DNA of 64,000 nt from contig JAZGUH010001223.1 of the NCBI GenBank assembly GCA_037893225.1, positions 31,455 through 95,454 on the forward strand, given 5' to 3'. A program made the position numbers and the translations under genes. The DNA is from Hippasteria phrygiana (taxonomy: Eukaryota > Echinodermata > Asteroidea > Valvatida > Goniasteridae). The notes under the pieces are model-generated. The model was not told the DNA's origin. It saw nothing but the letters and a program-made list of their open reading frames with translations, and ran no database searches. Below, in pieces: positions 24,344 to 38,129 of this stretch (within the stretch, counting starts at the first letter, position 1; every line of letters begins with the position of its first letter).

Positions 24344-27300
24344 ACATGTATGGATAGCTTAGATCTGGCGCTACATGTTGCAATTATCGGCGGCTTCTTA
24401 GAGTTAACACTTGTGGAGAAAATTCAAACCTCGCAATGTTTATTTTCTTCCCGGCCACCATCTGTGTGCAGATTACCTCTTATTTATTGCTCCATGCCTG
24501 TCAAATTCCCTGGGGTATGGACTTGCTTTACTCATTCATAATTGCATGAAATATCAACCAAATTCAGTAATTTTGACATGTATGGATAGCTTAGATCTGG
24601 CGCTACATGTTGCAATTATCGGCGGCTTCTTAGAGTTAAAACTTGTGGAGAAAATTCAAACCTCGCAATGTTTATTTTCTTTCCGGCCAACATCTGTGTG
24701 CATATTACCTTCTATTTATTGCTCCATGCCTGTCAAATTCCCTGGGGTATGACTTGCTTTACTCATTCATAATTGCATGACATATCAACCAAATTCAGTA
24801 ATTTTGACATGTATGGATAGCTTAGATCTGGCGCTACATGTTGCAATTATCGGCGGCTTCTTAGAGTTAAAACTTGTGGAGAAAATTCAAACCTCGCAAT
24901 GTTTATTTTCTTTCCGGCCAACATCTGTGTACATGTTACCGTCTATTTATTGCTCCGTGCATGTCAAATTCCCTGGGGTATGGACTTGCTTTACTCATTC
25001 ATAATTGCATGAAATATCAACCAAATTCAGTAATTTTGACATGTACGGATAGCTTAGATCTGGCGCTACATGTTACAATTATCGGCGGCTTCTTAGAGTT
25101 AATACTTGTGGAGAAAATTCAAACCTCGCAATGTTTATTTTCTTTCCGGCCAACATCTGTGTACATGTTACCGTCTATTTATTGCTCCATGCATGTCAAA
25201 TTCCCTGGGGTATGGACTTGCTTTACTCATTCATAATTGCATGAAATATCAACCAAATTCAGTAATTTTGACATGTATGGATAGCTTAGATCTGGCGCTA
25301 CATGTTGCAATTATCGGCGGCTTCTTAGAGTTAACACTTGTGGAGAAAATTCAAACCTCGCAATGTTTATTTTCTTCCCGGCCACCATCTGTGTGCAGAT
25401 TACCTCTTATTTATTGCTCCATGCCTGTCAAATTCCCTGGGGTATGGACTTGCTTTACTCATTCATAATTGCATGAAATATCAACCAAATTCAGTAATTT
25501 TGACATGTATGGATAGCTTAGATCTGGCGCTACATGTTGCAATTATCGGCGGCTTCTTAGAGTTAAAACTTGTGGAGAAAATTCAAACCTCGCAATGTAC
25601 ATTTTCTTTCCGGCCAACATCTGTGTGCATATTACCTTCTATTTATTGCTCCATGCCTGTCAAATTCCCTGGGGTATGGACTTGCTTTACTCATTCATAA
25701 TTGCATGAAATATCAACCAAATTCAGTAATTTTGACATGTATGGATAGCTTAGATCTGGCGCTACATGTTGCAATTATCGGCGGCTTCTTAGAGTTAACA
25801 CTTGTTGCGAAAATTCAAACCTCGCAATGTTTATTTTCTTCCCGGCCAACATCTGTGTACATGTTACCGTCTATTTATTGCTCCATGCATGTCAAATTCC
25901 CTGGGGTATGGACTTGCTTTACTCATTCATAATTGCATGAAATATCAACCAAATTCAGTAATTTTGACATGTATGGATAGCTTAGATCTGGCGCTACATG
26001 TTGCAATTATCGGCGGCTTCTTAGAGTTAACACTTGTGGAGAAAATTCAAACCTCGCAATGTTTATTTTCTTCCCGGCCACCATCTGTGTGCAGATTACC
26101 TCTTATTTATTGCTCCATGCATGTCAAATTCCCTGGGGTATGGACTTGCTTTACTCATTCATAATTGCATGAAATATCAACCAAATTCAGTAATTTTGAC
26201 ATGTATGGATAGCTTAGATCTGGCGCTACATGTTGCAATTATCGGCGGCTTCTTAGAGTTAAAACTTGTGGAGAAAATTCAAACCTCGCAATGTTTATTT
26301 TCTTTCCGGCCAACATCTGTGTGCATATTACCTTCTATTTATTGCTCCATGCCTGTCAAATTCCCTGGGGTATGACTTGCTTTACTCATTCATAATTGCA
26401 TGACATATCAACCAAATTCAGTAATTTTGACATGTATGGATAGCTTAGATCTGGCGCTACATGTTGCAATTATCGGCGGCTTCTTAGAGTTAAAACTTGT
26501 GGAGAAAATTCAAACCTCGCAATGTTTATTTTCTTTCCGGCCAACATCTGTGTACATGTTACCGTCTATTTATTGCTCCGTGCATGTCAAATTCCCTGGG
26601 GTATGGACTTGCTTTACTCATTCATAATTGCATGAAATATCAACCAAATTCAGTAATTTTGACATGTACGGATAGCTTAGATCTGGCGCTACATGTTACA
26701 ATTATCGGCGGCTTCTTAGAGTTAATACTTGTGGAGAAAATTCAAACCTCGCAATGTTTATTTTCTTTCCGGCCAACATCTGTGTACATGTTACCGTCTA
26801 TTTATTGCTCCATGCATGTCAAATTCCCTGGGGTATGGACTTGCTTTACTCATTCATAATTGCATGAAATATCAACCAAATTCAGTAATTTTGACATGTA
26901 TGGATAGCTTAGATCTGGCGCTACATGTTGCAATTATCGGCGGCTTCTTAGAGTTAACACTTGTGGAGAAAATTCAAACCTCGCAATGTTTATTTTCTTC
27001 CCGGCCACCATCTGTGTGCAGATTACCTCTTATTTATTGCTCCATGCCTGTCAAATTCCCTGGGGTATGGACTTGCTTTACTCATTCATAATTGCATGAA
27101 ATATCAACCAAATTCAGTAATTTTGACATGTATGGATAGCTTAGATCTGGCGCTACATGTTGCAATTATCGGCGGCTTCTTAGAGTTAAAACTTGTGGAG
27201 AAAATTCAAACCTCGCAATGTTTATTTTCTTTCCGGCCAACATCTGTGTGCATATTACCTTCTATTTATTGCTCCATGCCTGTCAAATTCCCTGGGGTAT

Positions 27301-27421
27301 GACTTGCTTTACTCATTCATAATTGCATGACATATCAACCAAATTCAGTAATTTTGACATGTATGGATAGCTTAGATCTGGCGCTACATGTTGCAATTAT
27401 CGGCGGCTTCTTAGAGTTAAA
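24177..27421 (+). repeat. 3,245-bp tandem duplication, copy 2 (14 monomers)
   Basis: The series is D 24344, A 24576, B 24807, C 25039, D 25271, E 25503, F 25735 (T72), G 25967, A 26199, B 26430, C 26662, D 26894, A 27126 and part of B 27357. It repeats copy 1 type for type. I found no difference between the copies, although only variant sites were compared. Confidence 0.9.
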
Positions 27422-29907
27422 ACTTGTGGAGAAAATTCAAACCTCGCAATGTTTATTTTCTTTCCGGCCAACATCTGTGTACATGTTACCGTCTATTTAT
27501 TGCTCCGTGCATGTCAAATTCCCTGGGGTATGGACTTGCTTTACTCATTCATAATTGCATGAAATATCAACCAAATTCAGTAATTTTGACATGTACGGAT
27601 AGCTTAGATCTGGCGCTACATGTTACAATTATCGGCGGCTTCTTAGAGTTAATACTTGTGGAGAAAATTCAAACCTCGCAATGTTTATTTTCTTTCCGGC
27701 CAACATCTGTGTACATGTTACCGTCTATTTATTGCTCCATGCATGTCAAATTCCCTGGGGTATGGACTTGCTTTACTCATTCATAATTGCATGAAATATC
27801 AACCAAATTCAGTAATTTTGACATGTATGGATAGCTTAGATCTGGCGCTACATGTTGCAATTATCGGCGGCTTCTTAGAGTTAACACTTGTGGAGAAAAT
27901 TCAAACCTCGCAATGTTTATTTTCTTCCCGGCCACCATCTGTGTGCAGATTACCTCTTATTTATTGCTCCATGCTGTCAAATTCCCTGGGGTATGGACTT
28001 GCTTTACTCATTCATAATTGCATGAAATATCAACCAAATTCAGTAATTTTGACATTTATGGATAGCTTAGATCTGGCGCTACATGTTGCAATTATCGGCG
28101 GCTTCTTAGAGTTAAAACTTGTGGAGAAAATTCAAACCTCGCAATGTACATTTTCTTTCCGGCCAACATCTGTGTGCATATTACCTTCTATTTATTGCTC
28201 CATGCCTGTCAAATTCCCTGGGGTATGGACTTGCTTTACTCATTCATAATTGCATGAAATATCAACCAAATTCAGTAATTTTGACATGTATGGATAGCTT
28301 AGATCTGGCGCTACATGTTGCAATTATCGGCGGCTTCTTAGAGTTAACACTTGTGGCGAAAATTCAAACCTCGCAATGTTTATTTTCTTCCCGGCCAACA
28401 TCTGTGTACATGTTACCGTCTATTTATTGCTCCATGCATGTCAAATTCCCTGGGGTATGGACTTGCTTTACTCATTCATAATTGCATGAAATATCAACCA
28501 AATTCAGTAATTTTGACATGTATGGATAGCTTAGATCTGGCGCTATATGTTGCAATTATCGGCGGCTTCTTAGAGTTAACACTTGTGGAGAAAATTCAAA
28601 CCTCGCAATGTTTATTTTCTTCCCGGCCACCATCTGTGTGCAGATTACCTCTTATTTATTGCTCCATGCATGTCAAATTCCCTGGGGTATGGACTTGCTT
28701 TACTCATTCATAATTGCATGAAATATCAACCAAATTCAGTAATTTTGACATGTATGGATAGCTTAGATCTGGCGCTACATGTTGCAATTATCGGCGGCTT
28801 CTTAGAGTTAACACTTGTGGAGAAAATTCAAACCTCGCAATGTTTATTTTCTTCCCGGCCACCATCTGTGTGCAGATTACCTCTTATTTATTGCTCCATG
28901 CCTGTCAAATTCCCTGGGGTATGGACTTGCTTTACTCATTCATAATTGCATGAAATATCAACCAAATTCAGTAATTTTGACATGTATGGATAGCTTAGAT
29001 CTGGCGCTACATGTTGCAATTATCGGCGGCTTCTTAGAGTTAAAACTTGTGGAGAAAATTCAAACCTCGCAATGTAGATTTTCTTTCCGGCCAACATCTG
29101 TGTGCATATTACCTTCTATTTATTGCTCCATGCCTGTCAAATTCCCTGGGGTATGGACTTGCTTTACTCATTCATAATTGCATGAAATATCAACCAAATT
29201 CAGTAATTTTGACATGTATGGATAGCTTAGATCTGGCGCTACATGTTGCAATTATCGGCGGCTTCTTAGAGTTAACACTTGTGGCGAAAATTCAAACCTC
29301 GCAATGTTTATTTTCTTCCCGGCCAACATCTGTGTACATGTTACCGTCTATTTATTGCTCCATGCATGTCAAATTCCCTGGGGTATGGACTTGCTTTACT
29401 CATTCATAATTGCATGAAATATCAACCAAATTCAGTAATTTTGACATGTATGGATAGCTTAGATCTGGCGCTACATGTTGCAATTATCGGCGGCTTCTTA
29501 GAGTTAACACTTGTGGAGAAAATTCAAACCTCGCAATGTTTATTTTCTTCCCGGCCACCATCTGTGTGCAGATTACCTCTTATTTATTGCTCCATGCATG
29601 TCAAATTCCCTGGGGTATGGACTTGCTTTACTCATTCATAATTGCATGAAATATCAACCAAATTCAGTAATTTTGACATGTATGGATAGCTTAGATCTGG
29701 CGCTACATGTTGCAATTATCGGCGGCTTCTTAGAGTTAACACTTGTGGAGAAAATTCAAACCTCGCAATGTTTATTTTCTTCCCGGCCACCATCTGTGTG
29801 CAGATTACCTCTTATTTATTGCTCCATGCCTGTCAAATTCCCTGGGGTATGGACTTGCTTTACTCATTCATAATTGCATGAAATATCAACCAAATTCAGT
29901 AATTTTG
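27357..29907 (+). repeat. Segment B-C-D(short)-E-F-G-D-E-F-G-D
   Basis: Starts are B 27357, C 27589, short D 27821, E 28052 (T5 at 28056), F 28284, G 28516 (T31 at 28546), D 28748, E 28980 (AG instead of AC at 29076-29077), F 29212, G 29444 and D 29676. The three rare markers in a row (short D, T5, T31) match 7421-8579 at an offset of 20,168 bp. It includes two E-F-G-D blocks of 928 bp. Confidence 0.9.
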
Positions 29908-32900
29908 ACATGTATGGATAGCTTAGATCTGGCGCTACATGTTGCAATTATCGGCGGCTTCTTAGAGTTAAAACTTGTGGAGAAAATTCAAACCTCGCAA
30001 TGTTTATTTTCTTTCCGGCCAACATCTGTGTGCATATTACCTTCTATTTATTGCTCCATGCCTGTCAAATTCCCTGGGGTATGACTTGCTTTACTCATTC
30101 ATAATTGCATGACATATCAACCAAATTCAGTAATTTTGACATGTATGGATAGCTTAGATCTGGCGCTACATGTTGCAATTATCGGCGGCTTCTTAGAGTT
30201 AAAACTTGTGGAGAAAATTCAAACCTCGCAATGTTTATTTTCTTTCCGGCCAACATCTGTGTACATGTTACCGTCTATTTATTGCTCCGTGCATGTCAAA
30301 TTCCCTGGGGTATGGACTTGCTTTACTCATTCATAATTGCATGAAATATCAACCAAATTCAGTAATTTTGACATGTACGGATAGCTTAGATCTGGCGCTA
30401 CATGTTACAATTATCGGCGGCTTCTTAGAGTTAATACTTGTGGAGAAAATTCAAACCTCGCAATGTTTATTTTCTTTCCGGCCAACATCTGTGTACATGT
30501 TACCGTCTATTTATTGCTCCATGCATGTCAAATTCCCTGGGGTATGGACTTGCTTTACTCATTCATAATTGCATGAAATATCAACCAAATTCAGTAATTT
30601 TGACATGTATGGATAGCTTAGATCTGGCGCTACATGTTGCAATTATCGGCGGCTTCTTAGAGTTAAAACTTGTGGAGAAAATTCAAACCTCGCAATGTAC
30701 ATTTTCTTTCCGGCCAACATCTGTGTGCATATTACCTTCTATTTATTGCTCCATGCCTGTCAAATTCCCTGGGGTATGGACTTGCTTTACTCATTCATAA
30801 TTGCATGAAATATCAACCAAATTCAGTAATTTTGACATGTATGGATAGCTTAGATCTGGCGCTACATGTTGCAATTATCGGCGGCTTCTTAGAGTTAACA
30901 CTTGTGGCGAAAATTCAAACCTCGCAATGTTTATTTTCTTCCCGGCCAACATCTGTGTACATGTTACCGTCTATTTATTGCTCCATGCATGTCAAATTCC
31001 CTGGGGTATGGACTTGCTTTACTCATTCATAATTGCATGAAATATCAACCAAATTCAGTAATTTTGACATGTATGGATAGCTTAGATCTGGCGCTACATG
31101 TTGCAATTATCGGCGGCTTCTTAGAGTTAACACTTGTGGAGAAAATTCAAACCTCGCAATGTTTATTTTCTTCCCGGCCACCATCTGTGTGCAGATTACC
31201 TCTTATTTATTGCTCCATGCATGTCAAATTCCCTGGGGTATGGACTTGCTTTACTCATTCATAATTGCATGAAATATCAACCAAATTCAGTAATTTTGAC
31301 ATGTATGGATAGCTTAGATCTGGCGCTACATGTTGCAATTATCGGCGGCTTCTTAGAGTTAACACTTGTGGAGAAAATTCAAACCTCGCAATGTTTATTT
31401 TCTTCCCGGCCACCATCTGTGTGCAGATTACCTCTTATTTATTGCTCCATGCATGTCAAATTCCCTGGGGTATGGACTTGCTTTACTCATTCATAATTGC
31501 ATGAAATATCAACCAAATTCAGTAATTTTGACATGTATGGATAGCTTAGATCTGGCGCTACATGTTGCAATTATCGGCGGCTTCTTAGAGTTAAAACTTG
31601 TGGAGAAAATTCAAACCTCGCAATGTTTATTTTCTTTCCGGCCAACATCTGTGTGCATATTACCTTCTATTTATTGCTCCATGCCTGTCAAATTCCCTGG
31701 GGTATGACTTGCTTTACTCATTCATAATTGCATGACATATCAACAAAATTCAGTAATTTTGACATGTATGGATAGCTTAGATCTGGCGCTACATGTTGCA
31801 ATTATCGGCGGCTTCTTAGAGTTAAAACTTGTGGAGAAAATTCAAACCTCGCAATGTTTATTTTCTTTCCGGCCAACATCTGTGTACATGTTACCGTCTA
31901 TTTATTGCTCCGTGCATGTCAAATTCCCTGGGGTATGGACTTGCTTTACTCATTCATAATTGCATGAAATATCAACCAAATTCAGTAATTTTGACATGTA
32001 CGGATAGCTTAGATCTGGCGCTACATGTTACAATTATCGGCGGCTTCTTAGAGTTAATACTTGTGGAGAAAATTCAAACCTCGCAATGTTTATTTTCTTT
32101 CCGGCCAACATCTGTGTACATGTTACCGTCTATTTATTGCTCCATGCATGTCAAATTCCCTGGGGTATGGACTTGCTTTACTCATTCATAATTGCATGAA
32201 ATATCAACCAAATTCAGTAATTTTGACATGTATGGATAGCTTAGATCTGGCGCTACATGTTGCAATTATCGGCGGCTTCTTAGAGTTAACACTTGTGGAG
32301 AAAATTCAAACCTCGCAATGTTTATTTTCTTCCCGGCCACCATCTGTGTGCAGATTACCTCTTATTTATTGCTCCATGCCTGTCAAATTCCCTGGGGTAT
32401 GGACTTGCTTTACTCATTCATAATTGCATGAAATATCAACCAAATTCAGTAATTTTGACATGTATGGATAGCTTAGATCTGGCGCTACATGTTGCAATTA
32501 TCGGCGGCTTCTTAGAGTTAAAACTTGTGGAGAAAATTCAAACCTCGCAATGTTTATTTTCTTTCCGGCCAACATCTGTGTGCATATTACCTTCTATTTA
32601 TTGCTCCATGCCTGTCAAATTCCCTGGGGTATGACTTGCTTTACTCATTCATAATTGCATGACATATCAACCAAATTCAGTAATTTTGACATGTATGGAT
32701 AGCTTAGATCTGGCGCTACATGTTGCAATTATCGGCGGCTTCTTAGAGTTAAAACTTGTGGAGAAAATTCAAACCTCGCAATGTTTATTTTCTTTCCGGC
32801 CAACATCTGTGTACATGTTACCGTCTATTTATTGCTCCGTGCATGTCAAATTCCCTGGGGTATGGACTTGCTTTACTCATTCATAATTGCATGAAATATC

Positions 32901-33384
32901 AACCAAATTCAGTAATTTTGACATGTACGGATAGCTTAGATCTGGCGCTACATGTTACAATTATCGGCGGCTTCTTAGAGTTAATACTTGTGGAGAAAAT
33001 TCAAACCTCGCAATGTTTATTTTCTTTCCGGCCAACATCTGTGTACATGTTACCGTCTATTTATTGCTCCATGCATGTCAAATTCCCTGGGGTATGGACT
33101 TGCTTTACTCATTCATAATTGCATGAAATATCAACCAAATTCAGTAATTTTGACATGTATGGATAGCTTAGATCTGGCGCTACATGTTGCAATTATCGGC
33201 GGCTTCTTAGAGTTAACACTTGTGGAGAAAATTCAAACCTCGCAATGTTTATTTTCTTCCCGGCCACCATCTGTGTGCAGATTACCTCTTATTTATTGCT
33301 CCATGCCTGTCAAATTCCCTGGGGTATGGACTTGCTTTACTCATTCATAATTGCATGAAATATCAACCAAATTCAGTAATTTTG
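29908..33384 (+). repeat. Segment A-B-C-E-F-G-G, A-B-C-D, A-B-C-D
   Basis: Starts are A 29908, B 30139, C 30371, E 30603, F 30835, G 31067, G 31299, A 31531, B 31762, C 31994, D 32226, A 32458, B 32689, C 32921 and D 33153. D is missing between C and E; the parallel block at 9740-11594 has it. Two 927-bp A-B-C-D units follow in tandem. The A copy at 31531 has a private A at 31745. Confidence 0.9.
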
Positions 33385-35578
33385 ACATGTATGGATAGCT
33401 TAGATCTGGCGCTACATGTTGCAATTATCGGCGGCTTCTTAGAGTTAAAACTTGTGGAGAAAATTCAAACCTCGCAATGTTTATTTTCTTTCCGGCCAAC
33501 ATCTGTGTGCATATTACCTTCTATTTATTGCTCCATGCCTGTCAAATTCCCTGGGGTATGACTTGCTTTACTCATTCATAATTGCATGACATATCAACCA
33601 AATTCAGTAATTTTGACATGTATGGATAGCTTAGATCTGGCGCTACATGTTGCAATTATCGGCGGCTTCTTAGAGTTAAAACTTGTGGAGAAAATTCAAA
33701 CCTCGCAATGTTTATTTTCTTTCCGGCCAACATCTGTGTACATGTTACCGTCTATTTATTGCTCCGTGCATGTCAAATTCCCTGGGGTATGGACTTGCTT
33801 TACTCATTCATAATTGCATGAAATATCAACCAAATTCAGTAATTTTGACATGTATGGATAGCTTAGATCTGGCGCTACATGTTGCAATTATCGGCGGCTT
33901 CTTAGAGTTAACACTTGTGGAGAAAATTCAAACCTCGCAATGTTTATTTTCTTCCCGGCCACCATCTGTGTGCAGATTACCTCTTATTTATTGCTCCATG
34001 CCTGTCAAATTCCCTGGGGTATGGACTTGCTTTACTCATTCATAATTGCATGAAATATCAACCAAATTCAGTAATTTTGACATGTATGGATAGCTTAGAT
34101 CTGGCGCTACATGTTGCAATTATCGGCGGCTTCTTAGAGTTAACACTTGTGGAGAAAATTCAAACCTCGCAATGTTTATTTTCTTCCCGGCCACCATCTG
34201 TGTGCAGATTACCTCTTATTTATTGCTCCATGCCTGTCAAATTCCCTGGGGTATGGACTTGCTTTACTCATTCATAATTGCATGAAATATCAACCAAATA
34301 CAGTAATTTTGACATGTACGGATAGCTTAGATCTGGCGCTACATGTTACAATTATCGGCGGCTTCTTAGAGTTAATACTTGTGGAGAAAATTCAAACCTC
34401 GCAATGTTTATTTTCTTTCCGGCCAACATCTGTGTACATGTTACCGTCTATTTATTGCTCCATGCATGTCAAATTCCCTGGGGTATGGACTTGCTTTACT
34501 CATTCATAATTGCATGAAATATCAACCAAATTCAGTAATTTTGACATGTATGGATAGCTTAGATCTGGCGCTACATGTTGCAATTATCGGCGGCTTCTTA
34601 GAGTTAACACTTGTGGAGAAAATTCAAACCTCGCAATGTTTATTTTCTTCCCGGCCACCATCTGTGTGCAGATTACCTCTTATTTATTGCTCCATGCCTG
34701 TCAAATTCCCTGGGGTATGGACTTGCTTTACTCATTCATAATTGCATGAAATATCAACCAAATTCAGTAATTTTGACATGTATGGATAGCTTAGATCTGG
34801 CGCTACATGTTGCAATTATCGGCGGCTTCTTAGAGTTAAAACTTGTGGAGAAAATTCAAACCTCGCAATGTACATTTTCTTTCCGGCCAACATCTGTGTG
34901 CATATTACCTTCTATTTATTGCTCCATGCCTGTCAAATTCCCTGGGGTATGGACTTGCTTTACTCATTCATAATTGCATGAAATATCAACCAAATTCAGT
35001 AATTTTGACATGTATGGATAGCTTAGATCTGGCGCTACATGTTGCAATTATCGGCGGCTTCTTAGAGTTAACACTTGTGGCGAAAATTCAAACCTCGCAA
35101 TGTTTATTTTCTTCCCGGCCAACATCTGTGTACATGTTACCGTCTATTTATTGCTCCATGCATGTCAAATTCCCTAGGGTATGGACTTGCTTTACTCATT
35201 CATAATTGCATGAAATATCAACCAAATTCAGTAATTTTGACATGTATGGATAGCTTAGATCTGGCGCTACATGTTGCAATTATCGGCGGCTTCTTAGAGT
35301 TAATACTTGTGGAGAAAATTCAAACCTCGCAATGTTTATTTTCTTTCCGGCCAACATCTGTGTACATGTTACCGTCTATTTATTGCTCCATGCATGTCAA
35401 ATTCCCTGGGGTATGGACTTGCTTTACTCATTCATAATTGCATGAAATATCAACCAAATTCAGTAATTTTGACATGTATGGATAGCTTAGATCTGGCGCT
35501 ACATGTTGCAATTATCGGCGGCTTCTTAGAGTTAACACTTGTGGAGAAAATTCAAACCTCGCAATGTTTATTTTCTTC
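33028..35578 (+). repeat. 2,551-bp higher-order repeat, copy 1 (11 monomers)
   Basis: The unit contains A 33385, B 33616, D 33848, D 34080, C 34312, D 34544, E 34776, F 35008, a C recombinant 35240, H 35472 and D. Private markers are A221 (34300) just before C, and A169 in F (35176). The left boundary is approximate: identity with the later copies starts after position 107 of the monomer at 32921. Confidence 0.88.
35240..35471 (+). repeat. Recombinant C monomer with T8 and G37
   Basis: Sites 8 and 37 are of the common type, but from T65 onward the monomer is type C. It follows F at a place where G is normal. The switch lies between positions 37 and 65. The same monomer recurs at 37791 in the next unit, and in the third unit this place is an ordinary G (40342). 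Confidence 0.82.
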
Positions 35579-35703
35579 CCGGCCAACATCTGTGTACATG
35601 TTACCGTCTATTTATTGCTCCATGCATGTCAAATTCCCTGGGGTATGGACTTGCTTTACTCATTCATAATTGCATGAAATATCAACCAAATTCAGTAATT
35701 TTG
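35472..35703 (+). repeat. Type H monomer exemplar (F-like with A74)
   Basis: Type H equals F except for A at 74 instead of C. There are six copies, at 35472, 38023, 41502, 49851, 58661 and 62370. Unlike F it follows C or a C-derived recombinant and precedes D or A, so it occupies a different place in the order. It may be a D-to-F recombinant or an ancestor of F. The copies at 41502 and 49851 share A51 and are duplicates of each other. Confidence 0.85.
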
Positions 35704-38129
35704 ACATGTATGGATAGCTTAGATCTGGCGCTACATGTTGCAATTATCGGCGGCTTCTTAGAGTTAACACTTGTGGAGAAAATTCAAACCTCGCAATGTT
35801 TATTTTCTTCCCGGCCACCATCTGTGTGCAGATTACCTCTTATTTATTGCTCCATGCCTGTCAAATTCCCTGGGGTATGGACTTGCTTTACTCATTCATA
35901 ATTGCATGAAATATCAACCAAATTCAGTAATTTTGACATGTATGGATAGCTTAGATCTGGCGCTACATGTTGCAATTATCGGCGGCTTCTTAGAGTTAAA
36001 ACTTGTGGAGAAAATTCAAACCTCGCAATGTTTATTTTCTTTCCGGCCAACATCTGTGTGCATATTACCTTCTATTTATTGCTCCATGCCTGTCAAATTC
36101 CCTGGGGTATGACTTGCTTTACTCATTCATAATTGCATGACATATCAACCAAATTCAGTAATTTTGACATGTATGGATAGCTTAGATCTGGCGCTACATG
36201 TTGCAATTATCGGCGGCTTCTTAGAGTTAAAACTTGTGGAGAAAATTCAAACCTCGCAATGTTTATTTTCTTTCCGGCCAACATCTGTGTACATGTTACC
36301 GTCTATTTATTGCTCCGTGCATGTCAAATTCCCTGGGGTATGGACTTGCTTTACTCATTCATAATTGCATGAAATATCAACCAAATTCAGTAATTTTGAC
36401 ATGTATGGATAGCTTAGATCTGGCGCTACATGTTGCAATTATCGGCGGCTTCTTAGAGTTAACACTTGTGGAGAAAATTCAAACCTCGCAATGTTTATTT
36501 TCTTCCCGGCCACCATCTGTGTGCAGATTACCTCTTATTTATTGCTCCATGCCTGTCAAATTCCCTGGGGTATGGACTTGCTTTACTCATTCATAATTGC
36601 ATGAAATATCAACCAAATTCAGTAATTTTGACATGTATGGATAGCTTAGATCTGGCGCTACATGTTGCAATTATCGGCGGCTTCTTAGAGTTAACACTTG
36701 TGGAGAAAATTCAAACCTCGCAATGTTTATTTTCTTCCCGGCCACCATCTGTGTGCAGATTACCTCTTATTTATTGCTCCATGCCTGTCAAATTCCCTGG
36801 GGTATGGACTTGCTTTACTCATTCATAATTGCATGAAATATCAACCAAATACAGTAATTTTGACATGTACGGATAGCTTAGATCTGGCGCTACATGTTAC
36901 AATTATCGGCGGCTTCTTAGAGTTAATACTTGTGGAGAAAATTCAAACCTCGCAATGTTTATTTTCTTTCCGGCCAACATCTGTGTACATGTTACCGTCT
37001 ATTTATTGCTCCATGCATGTCAAATTCCCTGGGGTATGGACTTGCTTTACTCATTCATAATTGCATGAAATATCAACCAAATTCAGTAATTTTGACATGT
37101 ATGGATAGCTTAGATCTGGCGCTACATGTTGCAATTATCGGCGGCTTCTTAGAGTTAACACTTGTGGAGAAAATTCAAACCTCGCAATGTTTATTTTCTT
37201 CCCGGCCACCATCTGTGTGCAGATTACCTCTTATTTATTGCTCCATGCCTGTCAAATTCCCTGGGGTATGGACTTGCTTTACTCATTCATAATTGCATGA
37301 AATATCAACCAAATTCAGTAATTTTGACATGTATGGATAGCTTAGATCTGGCGCTACATGTTGCAATTATCGGCGGCTTCTTAGAGTTAAAACTTGTGGA
37401 GAAAATTCAAACCTCGCAATGTACATTTTCTTTCCGGCCAACATCTGTGTGCATATTACCTTCTATTTATTGCTCCATGCCTGTCAAATTCCCTGGGGTA
37501 TGGACTTGCTTTACTCATTCATAATTGCATGAAATATCAACCAAATTCAGTAATTTTGACATGTATGGATAGCTTAGATCTGGCGCTACATGTTGCAATT
37601 ATCGGCGGCTTCTTAGAGTTAACACTTGTGGCGAAAATTCAAACCTCGCAATGTTTATTTTCTTCCCGGCCAACATCTGTGTACATGTTACCGTCTATTT
37701 ATTGCTCCATGCATGTCAAATTCCCTAGGGTATGGACTTGCTTTACTCATTCATAATTGCATGAAATATCAACCAAATTCAGTAATTTTGACATGTATGG
37801 ATAGCTTAGATCTGGCGCTACATGTTGCAATTATCGGCGGCTTCTTAGAGTTAATACTTGTGGAGAAAATTCAAACCTCGCAATGTTTATTTTCTTTCCG
37901 GCCAACATCTGTGTACATGTTACCGTCTATTTATTGCTCCATGCATGTCAAATTCCCTGGGGTATGGACTTGCTTTACTCATTCATAATTGCATGAAATA
38001 TCAACCAAATTCAGTAATTTTGACATGTATGGATAGCTTAGATCTGGCGCTACATGTTGCAATTATCGGCGGCTTCTTAGAGTTAACACTTGTGGAGAAA
38101 ATTCAAACCTCGCAATGTTTATTTTCTTC
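35579..38129 (+). repeat. 2,551-bp higher-order repeat, copy 2 (11 monomers)
   Basis: Starts are A 35936, B 36167, D 36399, D 36631, C 36863, D 37095, E 37327, F 37559, C recombinant 37791 and H 38023, with D 38255 closing the unit. Markers A221 (36851) and A169 (37727) lie exactly 2,551 bp after those of copy 1. I found no difference from copy 1. Confidence 0.9.
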
